A stretch of DNA of 64,000 bases from Undaria pinnatifida. Lineage: Eukaryota > Sar > Phaeophyceae > Laminariales > Alariaceae. The notes beneath the pieces are model-generated. The model did not search any database. It worked only from the letters and a program-made list of their open reading frames with translations, and had not been told where the DNA came from. The stretch is taken from the NCBI GenBank assembly GCA_012845835.1, contig JABAKD010000100.1:209426-273425 (forward strand), in the 5' to 3' direction. Each line of letters opens with the position of its first letter. Within the stretch, counting starts at the first letter, position 1. This document shows, piece by piece, positions 61,045 through 64,000 of the stretch. The translations under genes were made by a program, and so were the position numbers.

Positions 61045-61915
61045 TAAAAAATGAAAATACACTCCAGCTGTGAGATCGAAGATTTCGTCGAAACTCATCT
61101 TTGCTACGTAGCTGTGTGTGATACTCCGATCGCGCGCATTACGAGTTGTGTGTCCTCATTAAGGATATAGGTCGGCGACTCCCCTTACAACTACAGTGTA
61201 GCTATCAGGGTCAACAGGGTGATTTTAGTCAGTCTGTGTGCGGAAACTATAAAACCCGTTTCTGAGGGGGACAACATCTGACAGCTGTGGAGGGAAACGT
61301 ATCCTTTTATCAAGTGAATCTTGTAAGTCGAATAACCGGTGAGGGGGGGGGGCGGAGTTTTGAAGGACATGGGGGCCTGGTTTTGATCAAAAGCGAGCGG
61401 GTTTGGAGGAGGGGGGGGGGGGGGGGAAGGGGGGGGCAATTTGTGCATGTAAGTTATAAATCCTTTCAAGGGGATAAATCTGACGGTTTTGGCACCAGTT
61501 TATTATTGGGGGGGGGGGGGGGGTTGGGGCGGGGGTGGGGCGTGTGGGGCAGCTCAATATGTGCGTGGAAACTATACATTATTTTGAAGGGATAAATGTG
61601 ACGGTTTTGGAAATAATGCATCAGTTTATCATGTATATCCTGGGGTAAGTCGTACAATCAGTGAGTAGAGAGAGGGTGGAGTGTTCGAGGGGGTGGGGTT
61701 GGGATGGGTTGGGGGGGGGGGGAGGTGGGGGGTGGGCGCGGGGGGGGCGGGGGAGGGGGCGGGGGGGGGGCGGGGGGGTGGGGGGGGGGGGGGAAAGGAA
61801 GGGTTTTAGGTGAGGGGTGTGTTATACGTGTGGTGCTAGGTCTAGGCGATGGTGCGGGTGATGGGGAAGAAGGGGGTGTTCGGGGCGGGGGGGGGGGGGG
61901 GAAGCAGCGGTAAGT
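61045..61915 (+). repeat. G-rich repeat, inverted counterpart of 26100-26960
   Basis: It starts AATACACTCCAGCTGTGAG, includes GGATATAGGTCGGCGACT and AATAACCGGTGAGG, and ends with GGTGCTAGGTCTAGGCGATG. TTTTGAAGGACATGGGG-like and TATAAATCC blocks recur three times with G runs of 9-20. The many G runs could form quadruplexes. No gene is seen. Confidence 0.75.
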
Positions 61916-61944
61916 ATATATATATATCGGTACATTTTATAAAA

Positions 61945-62360
61945 TGTTAAGAGTGACAGCGTATCAATTTGGAACCGTGGGTTTGTGTCCCACAGAGTTT
62001 TTGTTATTATTATATATATGTATCTAATTTTGTTTTATTTTGGGGTGGGGGGAGTAGCCGACTTTCATTCTCGAATGTTGTATTAAGAGAAACATATAAG
62101 ATAACTTATAACATTCTGTATTCGTACTCCTCCCGATATTAAAGCCGAGGGGAAAAAAACAAAATAAACCGCCTACCATACGTATGATAGGGAAGTATAG
62201 TGGAAACTACAGTAATAAATTTATAATATAGATGTGATACTAAATCTAGCTCAAAATTCTCCACCTAAAAAAAAAATACCAACAATTACCATTATAACAA
62301 CTACCATTATAGTGGACGAAAAATAGGACCCCTCCCAATAAAAACTCACCCATATAGTAA
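61945..62360 (+). repeat. Dispersed repeat, modules A and B (left part)
   Basis: AGTGACAGCGTATCAATTTG, CCGTGGGTTTGTGTCCCAC, CTCGAATGTTGTATTAAGAG, CCGATATTAAAGCCG and TATAGTGGAAACTACAGTAA follow in the same order as 12655-13000. The copy is interrupted at 62361 by a TRIM. Confidence 0.8.
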
Positions 62361-62732
62361 TGTTGTAAGGCTTAGTTTGGGTAAGCTATTGGTTAACCTT
62401 TTGCAAGTGGTCAAACGGACTAATACCCCTCTAAATACCTTAACAAGTGGCGTCGTCGACAGACCATGGTTTTTTTGGGTCGTGGGTTCGATCCCCACCA
62501 TCCACAATAATAAACTTTTCAGATTTTCCCCATGTCGAACTTGAAAATACTCTCCCTGGTACCCCAGGGAATGAAACGGCTTGGATAATTGACAGGTCCG
62601 CCCGTATATCCGGCCGACCTGGTATCCCGCCGTTTCAGGGGGGGGGAGTGTTATATGGCTTAGTTTGGGTAAGCTATTGGTTAACCTTTTGCAAGTGGTC
62701 AAACGGACTAATACCCCACTAATACCTTAACA
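62361..62732 (+). mobile_element. Complete 372-bp TRIM element
   Basis: The LTRs are 62361-62445 and 62649-62732, about 95% alike, with TGTT...AACA ends. The primer binding site candidate is TGGCGTCGTCGACAG at 62448, and the purine tract AGGGGGGGGGAG lies just before the 3' LTR. The inside also holds GTCGTGGGTTCGATCCCCAC, a tRNA T-arm with a B box. The flanks GTAA and GTAT are an imperfect 4-bp duplication. Removing the element restores the repeat TATAGTA-TACTACAAG seen at 13000. Confidence 0.9.
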
Positions 62733-62830
62733 GTATACTACAAGTACTTGTACCAACAACGCAGCTTGCAAAGATGAGTATTGACCTGAAATTCGTGAAC
62801 TCACGGCTGACGTCCTTGAAATATTTTTTA
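62733..62830 (+). repeat. Dispersed repeat module B (right part after the TRIM)
   Basis: TACAAGTACTTGTACCAACA, GCAGCTTGCAAAGATGAG and CACGGCTGACGTCCTTGAAA continue the copy interrupted at 62361 and match 13007-13090. Confidence 0.85.
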
Positions 62831-64000
62831 TAAAATACACCACAGCGTTTGATTCAATTTCGAATACAAAGCGTTCTCGTGTCGACTTGAGAATAAATGA
62901 CGCATTATTATCACACATGATGATTTCCGGGGCAAGCAGAGTTTCCATCCCCACCCTTTGTTGCCGCTCTCGGATGGGTGGGGTTTGAAGCATCATCCTC
63001 ACGAAAGGCGACTACGCAGCACGCGTTGACAACAGTTTTTCACAAACTAAAAATGATGCATTCGAACAGCCACCGATCTTGGTTTGAACAGCTACTACCC
63101 CCCCGAAGGATGAAAAGGACTGCATGCCGTCACTACACTCTCTGGAGGCCAACGTAACAACATTCTTTGCACACATCGCCGCCTCGAAGTCGCCAGGTTC
63201 CAGGCGGCAAGGATTGTATCACTTGATCCGAACATCCGAAGCAACTACAATGTACTGTACCTCTAACCTTATCCGTTTCATGCGGCCCCTCTCACCCGCA
63301 ATCCTTGCCCCGCTAACCAGATCAAGAGGCACGTCGTGGAGCTGTACGCTGCGACTACTCGTGTCGTGACCATCAACCTCCGGAAATAGATCAGCGCTGC
63401 TCTACTCCCGACTTTCTACATCAACACTGACCTTTGGAATAGCAAAGTCTCCGGGGACAAGTAAATCGGTGACGTTTCGTTTTGTGTCGCGAAGCTACAT
63501 GCTATTTTGGGATTTTTCGTGAATGAAAAGGTCAAAACACACGGCAAGACCACACACTGAAACATGGTTTGCAGTGTGCTGTATTGTTCTATGAAGTGAG
63601 GGTTTATGTCACGTAATTATTTTCATCTTGTTTACCGTCCGACAAGCGCAACTCTCTCCACCAACAGTGCGAAACGAAGAAACAAACGTACGTGGACCCA
63701 TGAAACAAAACAACTCCTCCCATACTTACCACAGAACACGATCACGCACCTATCTGCGTCAGTAAATCCCTTGGTGATTTTTTCTGCTTTAGATTCGACG
63801 TAAAAACGGTTGCTGGCGACAATCGGCCGGGAAAATAAACTTGTCTGACATCGGGCGCTGATCTGCAGCCACCAAAACAACAGCGTGTCCGCACGCACCG
63901 CCCCATGCATTCCCCTTTTGGCCGTGGAATCCGCTGCGGACGCGCGTACCATCCCCGACTTGGGACCCTTGAAGAACATGTGTTGTTAGGCCGTTTGAAA
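62831..64000. other. Gene-free stretch to the window end
   Basis: The repeat at 63530-63620 (see 54700-54800) is the only feature recognised. A minus-strand frame at 63632-63979 (115 codons) shows no family signature and is left uncalled. Confidence 0.35.

Noticed and set aside
63632..63979. 115-codon minus-strand frame at the window end
   Set aside because: No recognisable domain; it may be an exon fragment but there is nothing to support it.

Overview
This looks like nuclear DNA of a eukaryote, most likely a stramenopile and perhaps a brown alga. The inference rests on the Ty3/Gypsy integrase tail (chromodomain followed by a Tudor-like WYKA..WWLGKI / FLDDPGPIK module), which I associate with oomycete and brown-algal elements, and on the very repeat-rich texture with CAG, AAT and GGGTC tracts. 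No host housekeeping gene, rRNA or confident functional tRNA is visible, so the lineage call is soft. Essentially the whole window is a nest of mobile elements and satellites. || Layout: 1-12385 is most of a chromodomain Ty3/Gypsy retrotransposon (5' LTR outside the window). It carries Gag with a zinc knuckle, a linker, a NADAR (YbiA/DUF1768-type) domain, aspartic protease, RT, RNase H, DDE integrase, chromodomain and Tudor-like tail, but frameshifts, one in-frame UGA and an RT motif-A Asp-to-Asn change break it. 12386-13090 is a dispersed repeat that recurs at 60.8-62.8 kb. 14.1-16.8 kb is a second, more decayed Gypsy-like element. 17.9-29.9 kb holds tRNA-like fragments, inverted satellite units, GGGTC minisatellites, a cluster of tRNA-Ile-like SINE units and duplicated CAG modules. 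30.5-41.8 kb is dominated by satellites (about 220 bp and 338 bp units) and inverted repeats. 43566-44884 is a pogo/Tigger-like non-autonomous DNA transposon with TA target duplication. 52.4-54.6 kb looks like a decayed hAT-like element with a split BED-finger ORF. 54.9-55.2 kb is a tandem of tRNA-3'-half-like units. 55804-59466 is an apparently intact non-LTR retrotransposon (1147 codons, RT plus restriction-like endonuclease) lying between two AAT microsatellites. 60.1-62.7 kb holds miniature LTR elements (TRIMs), one as a three-LTR tandem, inserted in the 12.4 kb repeat family. || How the parts relate: the dispersed repeat is a shared landing site. The large Gypsy element and the TRIM array both end in ACA followed by GTAGAG at the same position of that repeat. 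The leading new observation is the NADAR domain inside the Gypsy Gag-Pol. Because NADAR domains can remove ADP-ribose from guanine in nucleic acids or cleave related N-glycosides, it could be a retroelement-borne counter-defence or nucleic-acid-repair module. That role is inference.
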